Of a DNA stretch of 64,000 nucleotides, positions 47,007 to 55,430 are shown one piece after another. Below the pieces are notes generated by a model, which worked only from the letters and a program-made list of their open reading frames with translations, did not search any database and was not told where the DNA came from. Source of the DNA: Rhodobacter sp. SY28-1 (GTDB lineage: Bacteria; Pseudomonadota; Alphaproteobacteria; Rhodobacterales; Rhodobacteraceae); the NCBI RefSeq assembly GCF_005222785.1, contig NZ_STGH01000001.1, positions 1,364,001 through 1,428,000 on the forward strand, read 5' to 3'. The first letter of the stretch is position 1; each line of letters starts with the position of its first letter. The position numbers and the translations under genes were made by a program.

Positions 47007-47582
47007 ATGGACGCGCTGCTGTTGCGATCCTTGCAGACTTATGTGCTTGGGACCTTCGGGTCTGCCAAATGGCAGGAAGTCTGTTCGCTTGCCGATCACC
47101 CGAGCCAGATGTTCGAACCCATGCTGCACTATAGTCCCGGGCTGGCCGACCGGGTGGGCGACATCGTCTCGCGCGTGCTGGGGCGGCCGGTCGAAGCGAT
47201 CTGGGAAGACGTCGGCACCTATCTGGTGACGAACCCGGACCGCGACGGGATCCGCCGGTTGCTGCGCTTTGGCGGCGTGTCGTTCAGTGATTTCCTGCAC
47301 TCGCTTGAAGAACTTCCCGCCCGCGCGAAGCTGGCCCTGCCGGACCTTGATCCACCCGAGGTTCTTCTGGATGAGGTCGGGCCGGATCGGTTCGAGTTGC
47401 GCTGTCGGTCGCACATCCGGGGGATTCAGCGGGTCGTGATGGGGGTCGTGACCGCGATGGCGGACGATTACGGGGCCCTGTGTCTGATCGATACGGGTGC
47501 GGACGACTGCATCACGATCGCGGTGCTGGACAGTCGTCACGCCACGGCGAAGGCCTTCGATCTTGCCATGCCCGAGGTCTGA
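47007..47582 (+). CDS. H-NOX-like (heme NO-binding domain) protein lacking the heme ligand
   Basis: The 191-residue protein has H-NOX length and fold pattern: LLRSLQTYVLGTFGSAKWQE at the start, VGRPVEAIWEDVGTYLV-like helix, then the helix FLHSLEELPARAKLALPDLD. Aligned to canonical H-NOX, the proximal heme histidine falls on Pro in LEELPARAK, and the YxSxR propionate clamp reads CRSHI. Eleven residues separate that Pro from the conserved PP, as in the canonical protein. Heme binding is therefore doubtful. It ends three bases before an HNOBA-GGDEF gene, its likely partner. An earlier ATG at 46965 is possible. Confidence 0.8.
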   Translation: MDALLLRSLQTYVLGTFGSAKWQEVCSLADHPSQMFEPMLHYSPGLADRVGDIVSRVLGRPVEAIWEDVGTYLVTNPDRDGIRRLLRFGGVSFSDFLHSLEELPARAKLALPDLDPPEVLLDEVGPDRFELRCRSHIRGIQRVVMGVVTAMADDYGALCLIDTGADDCITIAVLDSRHATAKAFDLAMPEV

Positions 47583-47585
47583 GCC

Positions 47586-48572
47586 ATGCATGCCGACCTT
47601 TCCAGGTTCCGCCTGAAGCTGGACATCATGACGCTGGCGCGGTTCATGCCCATGCACCTGTTGCTGGATGCCGATGGCTGCGCGTTGAGTTTCGGACCGA
47701 CACTCGCACAGGTCCTGCAGGGCGATGCAAAGCTGGGGGCCCGGTTCGAGGACATGTTCGAGGTGCGCGCGCCCGGCGGCGCGGTCACCATCGACGATGT
47801 GCTGGCCCGGGCGGGGAACCGCTTTCGCATCGCGCCGCGTAACGGCTTGGTCTCTGGCCTGCGGGGCCATGGCCAGCGCCTTCCGGGAGACGGGCGCATC
47901 CTTCTGAACATGACCTTCATCGACCTGATCGCCGCCACCCGCAGCCTTGCCTTGTCGGACTCCGACTTCGCGGCCTCGGAACTTGTGCGCGAGGTCCTGT
48001 TTCTGGCTGAGGCGAACGCTTCGGTCACCAGCGAGTTGCGGGGGCTGAACCTGCGGCTGGAAGGCGCACGGGTGGCAGCGGTGGAAGAGGCGATGACCGA
48101 TCCGTTGACCGGGCTGCGCAATCGCCGGGCCTTTGATCTGGTGCTGGAACGGCTTTGCGCGGCGCGGGCGAACTTTGGGTTGATGCATCTGGACCTGGAC
48201 TACTTCAAGGCGGTGAACGACACACTGGGCCATGCGGCGGGGGACTTCGTTCTGGAAAACGTGGGCCGAATCCTGCGCGACCAGCTGCGGACCGAAGATT
48301 GTGCCGCCCGGATCGGGGGGGATGAATTCGTGATGATCGTGGCGGGGCGCAGCGATCCGCGCTCGATGATGACCATCGCCAACCGCATCATCGCAAAGAT
48401 CCGCGAGCCGATGATGTTCGAGGGCCAGGTTGCCCAGGTCTCGGCCAGTATCGGGATCGTGCGGTCGCTGAACTGCAAGGATTCGAACGCATCGCATATG
48501 ATCGCTGCGGCCGACCGGGCGCTTTACGCCGCAAAGCATGCAGGGCGCGGCCTGGCAATTCTGCACGACTGA
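47586..48572 (+). CDS. HNOBA-like sensor diguanylate cyclase
   Basis: The 328-residue protein has an N-terminal PAS-like HNOBA domain (residues 15-120: MPMHLLLDADGCALSFGPTL), a coiled linker, and a GGDEF domain. The active site is RIGGDEF and the inhibitory RTED lies nine residues before the first Gly, so c-di-GMP synthesis with feedback control is expected. It is three bases after the H-NOX-like gene. The two probably form a sensor-cyclase pair tuning biofilm or motility. Confidence 0.9.
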   Translation: MHADLSRFRLKLDIMTLARFMPMHLLLDADGCALSFGPTLAQVLQGDAKLGARFEDMFEVRAPGGAVTIDDVLARAGNRFRIAPRNGLVSGLRGHGQRLPGDGRILLNMTFIDLIAATRSLALSDSDFAASELVREVLFLAEANASVTSELRGLNLRLEGARVAAVEEAMTDPLTGLRNRRAFDLVLERLCAARANFGLMHLDLDYFKAVNDTLGHAAGDFVLENVGRILRDQLRTEDCAARIGGDEFVMIVAGRSDPRSMMTIANRIIAKIREPMMFEGQVAQVSASIGIVRSLNCKDSNASHMIAAADRALYAAKHAGRGLAILHD

Positions 48573-48591
48573 CGCGGCGACCGACCCGGTA

Positions 48592-49632
48592 TCAGGCGTC
48601 GGGCGGCAAAAGCCAAAGCGCCTCGGGCGGCAGGGAAACCTGCACCTCTGTCCCCGGGCCAAGCGTGCGGGCGGTGTCCGGGGTCACCAGCGCTTGCAGA
48701 GGCACGCCCATGAGGTCGAGATCGACCCGTGTCAGGCTGCCAAGAAACGATAGTGCGACGATCTGGGCGGCCCGGGGGTTCGGACCTTCGCCAAACCGCA
48801 GGGCCTCTGGTCGGATCGTCAGGACGCCCGGACCCTCGGGCAGACCGGGCGGCAGGGTCAGCGTGCCAAGGGCGCCGTCGAAGATCCCCGCCCGTGCCGT
48901 CCCCGGTATGAAGTTCACCCCGCCGAAGAAGCGGGCGACGGCCATCGTTGCGGGGCGGCCGTAGAAGGCCTGGGGCGAGTCGTACTGGGCAAGCCTGCCG
49001 TCGAGCAGAAGGGCAATCCGGTCTGCCAAGGCAACGGCTTCGGTCTGGTCATGGGTGACGACAATGGTGGTGATCCCCGTCTCGCGCTGCAGCGCGCGGA
49101 TCAACTGGCGCATCTCGTCGCGCAGGCCCGGGTCCAGGCTGGACAGGGGCTCATCCAGCAGGAGGACCTCGGGGCGCAGGATCAGCGCCCGGGCGAGGGC
49201 CGCGCGCTGCGCCTGGCCACCGGACAGTTGCGCGGGCTTGCGCTGGGCAAGATCGGTCAGGCGGACACGCTCCAGCATCTCGGCGACGCTGGCGGCGATC
49301 CGGTCCGAGGCCAGCCCGCGCATCCGCAGGCCAAAACCCACGTTGCCCGCGACGGTCAGGTGGGGAAACAGAAGCGGGTTCTGGAACACCATCGCCACGC
49401 CGCGCCGTTCCGGAGGTAGGTCGCGGATGCTGCGGTCCCCAAGCCGGATGTCGCCCGAGTCGGGTGCGATCAGTCCGGCGATCAGCTTCATCGTCGTGGT
49501 CTTGCCCGATCCGGACGGCCCAAGCAAGGCGGTCAGACTGCCGCTTTCGACCGCAAGGCTCAGCCCATGCAGCGCGGCCTGGCCGGCGACAGCGTAGGAC
49601 TTGCGCAGCTGGTCCAGGACAAGCGCGGTCAT
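48592..49632 (-). CDS. ABC importer ATPase (YnjD/PotA-like)
   Basis: The 346-residue ATPase has Walker A GPSGSGKTTTMKLIAG, signature QLSGGQAQRAALARAL and Walker B EVLLLDEPLSSLDP, plus a C-terminal TOBE domain (residues 240-345). The start is the ATG at 49630-49632; four bases overlap the upstream permease stop. It energises the importer encoded by the next three genes upstream. Confidence 0.93.
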   Translation of the reverse strand: MTALVLDQLRKSYAVAGQAALHGLSLAVESGSLTALLGPSGSGKTTTMKLIAGLIAPDSGDIRLGDRSIRDLPPERRGVAMVFQNPLLFPHLTVAGNVGFGLRMRGLASDRIAASVAEMLERVRLTDLAQRKPAQLSGGQAQRAALARALILRPEVLLLDEPLSSLDPGLRDEMRQLIRALQRETGITTIVVTHDQTEAVALADRIALLLDGRLAQYDSPQAFYGRPATMAVARFFGGVNFIPGTARAGIFDGALGTLTLPPGLPEGPGVLTIRPEALRFGEGPNPRAAQIVALSFLGSLTRVDLDLMGVPLQALVTPDTARTLGPGTEVQVSLPPEALWLLPPDA

Positions 49633-50435
49633 GGCCGCAACCCTATGGCCAATGCGGCGCCGCGCCCGGTGATCTGACGGGCGGTCAGGAGGATCACCAG
49701 CAGGCCGGGGAGGATGTAGAGAAGGGCGATCGCCCCGGTGATGTCGTTCCGTCCGGCACTGGAAAAGCCGAACAGGAGGAGCGGCAGCGTCTGCACCCGT
49801 CCCCCGCCGATGGCGAGGGTCAGAAGGTACTGTGACCAGGACACGAGGAAAGCGAAAAGCGCGGCGGTCATCAGCCCGGGCAGGATTGCGGGCAGGGTCA
49901 CGTTGCGGAAGGTCTGCCACGCGGTAGCGCCAAGGCAGCGCGCCTGGGCTTCGAAATCCGGATCGAGGCGCGAGAAGACGGCCGCCATGACCAGCACCAT
50001 ATAGGGCAGGACCGGGATCAGATGCGCAAGGATCACGCCCGGCACCGTGCCCACCAGCCCAAGCCGCAGGAAGATGCCGTGCAGGCCGAAGACCACGGCG
50101 ATGCCCGGCAGGAAGGCGGGGGCGAGCAAGAGGAGAGTCACAAGCCCCTTGCCACGAAAGCGGTACTGCCCCAGCGCCCGCCCGGCCGGAATCCCGACCA
50201 GCGCGGCAAGAATGGTGGTTGCCAGCGCAATGCCTGTCGTCACGCCCAGGCTTTGCAGCACGCCCGACCGAGGCCCCAGCGCGTAGGACCAGGCTTTCAG
50301 CGACCAGACCTGCGGCAAGAGGTCGGGAAAGCGCCAGCCATGGGCAAATGACCAGATCGCCAGCGGCAGAAGCGGCAGGATCAGAAAGCTGGCCAAGGCA
50401 AGGGCGGCAAGCAGCCGCAACCGGTCAGGGCGCAT
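49629..50435 (-). CDS. ABC importer permease, second subunit
   Basis: The 268-residue permease has six TM helices (LLAALALASFLILPLLPLAI first) and the cytoplasmic EAA-loop ARCLGATAWQTFRNVTLP that contacts the ATPase. It forms the import channel with the other permease. The order SBP-permease-permease-ATPase fits YnjBCD-like or spermidine/thiamine-type importers. It overlaps the first permease by 11 bases. Confidence 0.92.
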   Translation of the reverse strand: MRPDRLRLLAALALASFLILPLLPLAIWSFAHGWRFPDLLPQVWSLKAWSYALGPRSGVLQSLGVTTGIALATTILAALVGIPAGRALGQYRFRGKGLVTLLLLAPAFLPGIAVVFGLHGIFLRLGLVGTVPGVILAHLIPVLPYMVLVMAAVFSRLDPDFEAQARCLGATAWQTFRNVTLPAILPGLMTAALFAFLVSWSQYLLTLAIGGGRVQTLPLLLFGFSSAGRNDITGAIALLYILPGLLVILLTARQITGRGAALAIGLRP

Positions 50436-51318
50436 CCCGGTCCCCTGCGATCAGGCCGCGCGCGACCAGGGCAAGAAGGGCCAGACCGACGACCGCAATC
50501 ACGATGGCCATCGCCATGGCCTCGGGCCGGGTTGCAAGGTCGGTGTCGGTCCAGGCCTGCCAGGCGAGGACCGGCAGCGCCTTCGGGGCATGCTGGCCCA
50601 GGACCAGCGGCACTTCGTAGGCGCCGAAGGCAAAGGCGAAGACCAGGGCCGAGGACGCGGCCAGACCGGGCAGGATCATCGGCAGAAGGACATGGCGGAA
50701 GGCCTGCCAGCGCGAAGCACCCAGCGAGCGGGCGACGGCTTCGTGATCTTCGCCCAGGGTCTGCAGGTTGGCGAGGAGGATCAGGGTGATGAAGGGCAGT
50801 TCCTTCCAGACGTAGAGGAGGATGATCCCGATGGCGTAGGGATCATGGGTCAGGACCGGAAACTCGGCCGGGGTGGCGATCAGGCCCGCAGCGTGGGCAA
50901 GGCGCGCAAAGCTGCCGGATTGCGAGACGAGGTAGAGGATGCCGATCGCGCCGACGATGTGCGGGACCGTCAGGTTCAGCTGGACCAGGAACGACACGAC
51001 GGCGCGGCCGGGGAAGGTCTGGCGAAGGAGAAGGGCGGCGCCAATCGCGAGGGAGGCTGCAAGGATGGTCGATGCACCGGCGATCCAGAGCGAGAGGGCG
51101 AGCGACTTCAGGAAATCCGGCGTGGTCAGGATCGCGACATAGGCGGCCAGGTCAGGCTCGGTCAGGCCAAGCGCGGGCATGTAGCGGAACGACCGCAACA
51201 GCGTCAGGCCCAATCCGGCAAGAAACAGCCCGCCCAGCAGCAGAAGCGCGGGCGCTAGCAGAAGGGCAAGGCGGGTGCGGTCGGTCAGCTCTGGGCCTTT
51301 CGCGGCAAGGTCCGGCAA
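50425..51318 (-). CDS. ABC importer permease, first subunit
   Basis: The 297-residue permease has six to seven TM helices (ALLLAPALLLLGGLFLAGLG first) and the EAA loop ARSLGASRWQAFRHVLLP. The reading frame has no ATG before the first TM; TTG at 51316-51318 is a possible start, so the exact N-terminus is uncertain. It lies 126 bases after the solute-binding-protein stop, with a hairpin repeat between them. Confidence 0.88.
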   Translation of the reverse strand: MPDLAAKGPELTDRTRLALLLAPALLLLGGLFLAGLGLTLLRSFRYMPALGLTEPDLAAYVAILTTPDFLKSLALSLWIAGASTILAASLAIGAALLLRQTFPGRAVVSFLVQLNLTVPHIVGAIGILYLVSQSGSFARLAHAAGLIATPAEFPVLTHDPYAIGIILLYVWKELPFITLILLANLQTLGEDHEAVARSLGASRWQAFRHVLLPMILPGLAASSALVFAFAFGAYEVPLVLGQHAPKALPVLAWQAWTDTDLATRPEAMAMAIVIAVVGLALLALVARGLIAGDRDAP

Positions 51319-51398
51319 GCTTGCGTCAAGGCGGTGGTGCGGGCAAGCGGGGGCTCGTCGGGGACTGCGTCCCGCCTCGCAGGCCTTTGGTCGCTGCC

Positions 51399-51427
51399 GC
51401 GTCTCCTCGTCGGCGACGAGGAGACGC
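51399..51427. repeat. Perfect 14-bp hairpin repeat between SBP and permease (repeat copy B)
   Basis: GCGTCTCCTCGTCG pairs perfectly with CGACGAGGAGACGC across one base. The right arm and continuation to the SBP stop codon (AGTC-GAA-CGAGGAGCG-G-TCA) match copy A at 19130-19173. It may attenuate the operon after the SBP gene or stabilise its message. Confidence 0.75.
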
Positions 51428-51444
51428 AGTCGAACGAGGAGCGG

Positions 51445-52659
51445 TCAGTTGCCGACGTTCTCGGCCCAGCCCTTCTCGATCGCGGTCAGCCAGTCGGCCT
51501 GCAGCTCGGGCAGCGCGGCTTTCGCCAGTTCGGCGGCAGGGATCACCGAGGGATGCGTCTTGATCGCGGCAAAGCCGTCCTGCACCTCGGGCGTGGTGCG
51601 GCCGATCTCGATGGCGGGGGCGGCCCCCCACACCTCGGTCTTGGCCTTTTCCAGCTGTGCTTCGCCCGACAGAAGCAGGTTTTGCACGACCATCGCAGCC
51701 GCCTTGTTCGGCGAATTGAACGGGATCAGCGTGTAGTTGGTGTTGCCGATTGTGCCGTCCGCAAGCCCGAAGGAGCGGGTCGTTTCGGCATAGGTCCCGG
51801 CGTCGACGGCCAGTCCGAACTGCGCGGGGTCGTAGTTGAAGGTAAAAGCGACCTCGCCATTGGCGAACAACTCGTTCAGCTGGGTGACGGTGGTGGGATA
51901 GGTGGCACCCTCGCGCCAGAGGAAGGGCTCGATCTCGTTCAGGATCGCCCAGGTCTTCGCGGCGGTTTTGTCGAACTTCGCCTGATCGAAGGGGCCGAGA
52001 AGGCTGTCCGGCCCGCCTGCAGCATGGATGAAGACGTGGCGCAGGAAGGCGCTGCCGGTAAAGTCGGGTGGGGCGGGATAGGTGAAGCGGCCCGGGTTGG
52101 CCTTGATCCAGGCGATCAGCCCGGCCATGTCGGCGGGCGGTTCTGCGACTGCGGCTGTATCATGTGCAAAGGCGAACTGAACGGTGTTCCATGGCACTTC
52201 GCAGCCATCCACTGGGACACCGAAGTCATTGGCGATGGCAGGGTTGTCCCAGTTCACGAGGGCATCGTTGGGCAGAAGCCCGGTATAGCCGCAGAAGGCC
52301 AGATCGCCCTGCTTCATCGACCGGAAATTCTCACCATTGATCCAGATGAGGTCGACGGTCCCGGCATCGGTCACGCCCGCCTCTTTCTCGGACAGGATCA
52401 GGTTCACGATCTCGGCCGCGTCGGTGATCGGGACGCGGTTCAGCGTGATGTCGTAGTCGGCCTTCAGACGGCCAGCCACATAGTCTGAGACATAAGAATT
52501 GATGTTGTCGGCCCCGCCCCACATGAACCAGTTCACCGTGCCGCCGCGCGCCTGTTCCACGACCTCATCCCAGGTCATCGCCTTCAGCGCATCGCCGTCG
52601 GCGGTGTCGGCCAGGGCGGCGGTGGACAGAAGAAGAAGGGCGGCGAGGCTGCGAAACAT
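51445..52659 (-). CDS. ABC importer solute-binding protein (YnjB-like)
   Basis: The 404-residue periplasmic protein has a signal peptide (MFRSLAALLLLSTAALA) and begins TWDEVVEQARGGTVNWFMWG, then GADNINSYVSDYV, which is characteristic of YnjB-type binding proteins. The true ligand of YnjB systems is not certain. Start at 52657-52659 chosen for the signal peptide. It is first in the operon with two permeases and an ATPase. Confidence 0.88.
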   Translation of the reverse strand: MFRSLAALLLLSTAALADTADGDALKAMTWDEVVEQARGGTVNWFMWGGADNINSYVSDYVAGRLKADYDITLNRVPITDAAEIVNLILSEKEAGVTDAGTVDLIWINGENFRSMKQGDLAFCGYTGLLPNDALVNWDNPAIANDFGVPVDGCEVPWNTVQFAFAHDTAAVAEPPADMAGLIAWIKANPGRFTYPAPPDFTGSAFLRHVFIHAAGGPDSLLGPFDQAKFDKTAAKTWAILNEIEPFLWREGATYPTTVTQLNELFANGEVAFTFNYDPAQFGLAVDAGTYAETTRSFGLADGTIGNTNYTLIPFNSPNKAAAMVVQNLLLSGEAQLEKAKTEVWGAAPAIEIGRTTPEVQDGFAAIKTHPSVIPAAELAKAALPELQADWLTAIEKGWAENVGN

Positions 52660-52751
52660 GATGGTTCCCGGACAAATTGCAGGCTTATCAAACCCATCGA
52701 TCCGGCAATTGCCAGTCACATGCCCGTTGGCCGTCTGTAACAGTGGGAGAG

Positions 52752-52826
52752 TGGCAGCCCGTAGGGGAGTCGAACCCCTCTTACCTGGTTGAAAACCAGG
52801 TGTCCTAACCGATAGACGAACGGGCC
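52752..52826 (-). tRNA. tRNA-Glu (anticodon TTC), CCA encoded
   Basis: The 75-nt tRNA has acceptor arms GGCCCGT and ACGGGCT, anticodon stem CTGGT / ACCAG with loop TTTTCAA, T-arm GGGGTTCGACTCCCC and an encoded CCA. It lies 43 bases past the mltB-like gene and a hairpin. Confidence 0.96.
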
Positions 52827-52830
52827 ACTA

Positions 52831-52855
52831 CCGCGCCTGTTACCGGCAGGCGCGG
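52831..52855 (-). terminator. Hairpin terminator after the MltB-type gene
   Basis: CCGCGCCTG pairs with CAGGCGCGG across a seven-base loop. It lies 14 bases beyond the transglycosylase stop and ends five bases before the tRNA-Glu 5' end on the same strand. Confidence 0.65.
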
Positions 52856-52869
52856 GCGGGTGCAAGGGG

Positions 52870-53679
52870 TCAGCCGTCGATCTTGGCGCCCATGATGGCG
52901 ATGGCCTGCTGGTAGACCTTGGCCGCGTTCCATTCTCGGATCACGGCAAAGTTCGGCTCGCCCTCCTGGTAACCCTTGCCGGGTTTCCAGCCCTTCTTCT
53001 TCAGGTAGTTGGCAGTGGTCGCCAGCGCATCGGCCTGATTGTAGAGGTCCACCACCCCGTCGCCATTGCCGTCCACCCCGTAGGTATAGGCATTGCCGGG
53101 CAGGAACTGCGTATGGCCAAGCTCGCCATGCTTGGCGCCGACGGTGTTGGCCGAGATCATTCCCTTGTCGACCATCTTCAGAGCCCCGATCAGGTGCGGG
53201 CGGAAGAAGTCGGATCGGCGGCAGTCATAGGTCAGGGTGGCGATGGCCGAGACGACATTGGTGTCGCCCATGAAGCCGCCAAAGCCCGTCTCCATTCCGT
53301 GGATCGCGAGCAGCACGCCCGCTGGAACGCCATAGGCCCTTTCGAGACTGGCGTAGAAATCGCCGTTCTTGGCCTTGCGGCTGCGGCCTTGGGCAACGAT
53401 GGTATCGGCCCCGCGGACGTTCAGGAACTTCTCAAGGCTGTATTTGAAGCTTTTCTGGTTCCGGTCCGCCCCGATGGTGGCCTTGGAGTACGAGGTCGCC
53501 ATCAAGGCGTCGATCCCACGCTTGCCTACCCCTTCCGCCTTCGCCTCGGCGGCCATTTCGGATTTCCAGCTTTCATACTGGCCACCGGTGTCGCTGCAGG
53601 AGGCAGCATTGGCGGCAAATGGCAAGGACAACAGCAGGGCAACAAAAGAAGCACGCGGCAACAGCTTCACGTCAGACAC
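52870..53679 (-). CDS. mltB: Lytic murein transglycosylase, MltB family
   Basis: The 269-residue protein has a signal peptide (cleavage near NAAS) and the SLT_2 domain. The catalytic Glu is in the AIHGMETGFGGFMGDTNVVSA segment (near residue 128; shown in part), followed by HGELGHTQFLPGNAYTYGVD and the metal-like loop DGNGDGVVDL. It cleaves peptidoglycan. It is shorter than E. coli MltB and lacks a lipobox, so it is probably soluble in the periplasm. Confidence 0.9.
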   Translation of the reverse strand: MSDVKLLPRASFVALLLSLPFAANAASCSDTGGQYESWKSEMAAEAKAEGVGKRGIDALMATSYSKATIGADRNQKSFKYSLEKFLNVRGADTIVAQGRSRKAKNGDFYASLERAYGVPAGVLLAIHGMETGFGGFMGDTNVVSAIATLTYDCRRSDFFRPHLIGALKMVDKGMISANTVGAKHGELGHTQFLPGNAYTYGVDGNGDGVVDLYNQADALATTANYLKKKGWKPGKGYQEGEPNFAVIREWNAAKVYQQAIAIMGAKIDG

Positions 53680-53987
53680 CTTCCTTGGGAATTTTAGCCA
53701 GTCTAATCAGCATGCGGAAACAATCAAGCGGGTCGCAAAGACCTGTGACGCCGATCGCCTGACAAGAATGTGAAGTGGCGGCGCGTAAGGGGCCGAAACT
53801 GTCCTGCCAGATTATGGGACTTGGGTTGTCCAACCCTGCAACCTACGGCCATTGAGAACATTGGCAAAAAGTCGGCGTTGTCCAACAATGTGACGCCCTG
53901 CAATGGCGTGATGTCGGCATGAGCCAGCCCCACTTTTGCCGATCCCGAGACAGGGCTGAAACCCAACCACTGCCGCAAAACCTGCGG
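53680..53987. other. Gap with no supported gene upstream of a decayed ORF
   Basis: The 308 bases hold the mltB promoter region. In frame with the decayed gene that starts at 53988, an ATG at 53919 is open and could be an earlier start. The sequence is less GC-rich than the rest, consistent with transferred DNA. Confidence 0.4.
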
Positions 53988-54530
53988 ATGCCAACGCATT
54001 ACGTCATCGCTTGGTGGCACCACCGCTGGCTCAACAGCACGTTGCATCTGACCGGCAGCTACGAAGTTCAAAGCTTGGCGGTGGCCCTGTAGTGCATTGC
54101 CCAGAACCAAAGCCCGATGGGCACGTTCCCCGCGGACGACGTTCTGTTGGCCTGGCTGATACGGATCGACCTCGCCGTTTGGCAGGATCTACGTCGCGCC
54201 GCTATTTCGCCTCTGAACGGCTGGTACATGGACGACTGCGAGGGCGAGGTCCGCTGGGCGCATCCGGTCGTCCAAGAAATGCTGATCGAGACACAGAGCC
54301 GCGCCGAAAGCCGCCGTCTTTCTAACGAGGAACGCGCAGTCCAGAGGCAGATAAAGTGGCGGCGCGCAGCCTTGGCCGAGATTGGTGTCGACACGGCCAT
54401 CCACACAAACCGCCTCGTTGTCGAAGCGATGGATGAATGGCCGGAGGTGAACTGGAAAAAGCGCCGGAATACGCTGGCCCACAGCAGACTACTGAAATGG
54501 GCTTTCCTGGACGGCCTTGGACGTCCCTGA
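53988..54530 (+). pseudogene. Phage-like hypothetical gene interrupted by an in-frame TAG
   Basis: One frame reads MPTHYVIAWWHHRWLNSTLH, then LTGSYEVQSLAVAL, a TAG at 54090-54092, and continues CIAQNQSPMGTFPADD to a stop at 54530. Aromatic-rich starts followed by a P-GT-P-DD-LA-L-RI pattern resemble small phage-replication (DUF1376-like) proteins; this is tentative. TAG for TGG would be a single G to A change. Downstream the frame could still start at the ATG at 54117 (137 residues). Codon use and lower GC suggest a mobile-element origin. Confidence 0.5.
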
Positions 54531-54630
54531 TCGGACGCAAGCGCGTCCGGAGTTCGGCAGCCTGATGCGGGACAATCAGTGCTTGTCGCCAGAACTCAAC
54601 CGGCCAATCCCGGTTCCGTGCCCGATCCCG

Positions 54631-55190
54631 TCAGAAAGCAATCCGCTCTGCGCGGGCAAGGTGCGCCTGCGCCAGGACCTGAGTTTCCGCCAGCTTCCGT
54701 CGGCCACGTCCGGCACGGCGCGTGATCGTTCCGGCTGAACATCCGCAGATTGTTGCCGCATCAAGGGTTGAGAAGCCCTCTCCGACGATCAGGAGCAGCG
54801 CATCGCGCTGGTGGACGGGCAGGGCCGCGAGACAGTTCCGAAAAACCGCAGATCGACAGAGGCGGTGGGCTGCGCATCCGACCCGTTGCCATTCCGGTGC
54901 TGTGGCTGCGACAGCCGGACTTGGCAGGCCTGGCGGAGCAGCGAGAAGAGCCTGCCGCGGAGACTGGGTTGCGATCCGCTGGACGGAAACTCGGCCCAGG
55001 ATTTGCGCAGGGTCTCTTCGACGAGGTCATCGGCCTGGACCGGATCGCCGACCAGCAGGATTGCATAGGCTCGAAGCGGTCGGAGGTACGCGAAGATATC
55101 GTCGCGGGCGTCTGGCCCCGATGGTGCTGTCCCAAGGTTCGATGGGTGGAACGGTTCCCTGAAACCGTATGCAGGCGTGCTGATGGTCAT
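54631..55190 (-). pseudogene. EcfG-like ECF sigma factor with a -1 frameshift
   Basis: The first part (MTISTPAYGFREPFHPSNLG) encodes sigma region 2: DDIFAYLRPLRAYAILLVGD and QADDLVEETLRKSWAEF. Region 4 continues in a different frame: CLAALPVHQRDALLLIVGEG, then FSTLDAATICGCSAGTITRR, ending at the stop at 54631-54633. The break is at an A5 run (T5 on the coding strand) at 54841-54845; six T would restore one frame of about 186 codons. The ATICGC-AGTI region 4 helix resembles the EcfG general-stress type. It may be a pseudogene, a sequencing error or programmed slippage. Confidence 0.75.
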
Positions 55191-55381
55191 GTTTTTCCCC
55201 AAAGTCAAAAGGCCGACAGCTGGCGTAACTTGATGCCAAACGTCACACTGCCGCAGGTGCGGGGGACGTGCGCCAATGCAGATCAGGGGGGGTGATTCAG
55301 TCGGGATTTCTGGTCCTTTCCCGGGTCGCGATCTGTCAAATGCCATGACGGTTTCTCATCCGGTGGCAGGCGCCTGACATT

Positions 55382-55412
55382 GGAACGGGGCGGATTTCCC
55401 CCGCCCCGTTCC
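55382..55412 (-). terminator. Hairpin terminator after the DUF481 gene
   Basis: GGAACGGGGCGG pairs perfectly with CCGCCCCGTTCC across a seven-base loop. It starts 19 bases past the DUF481 stop on the minus strand. No clear T-run follows. Confidence 0.65.
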
Positions 55413-55430
55413 GGTGCTGGGTGATCGCTG

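Noticed and set aside
46773-48662. A 629-codon minus-strand open frame across the H-NOX-like and cyclase genes.
   Set aside because: It covers two well-supported genes in antisense and has shadow-type composition.
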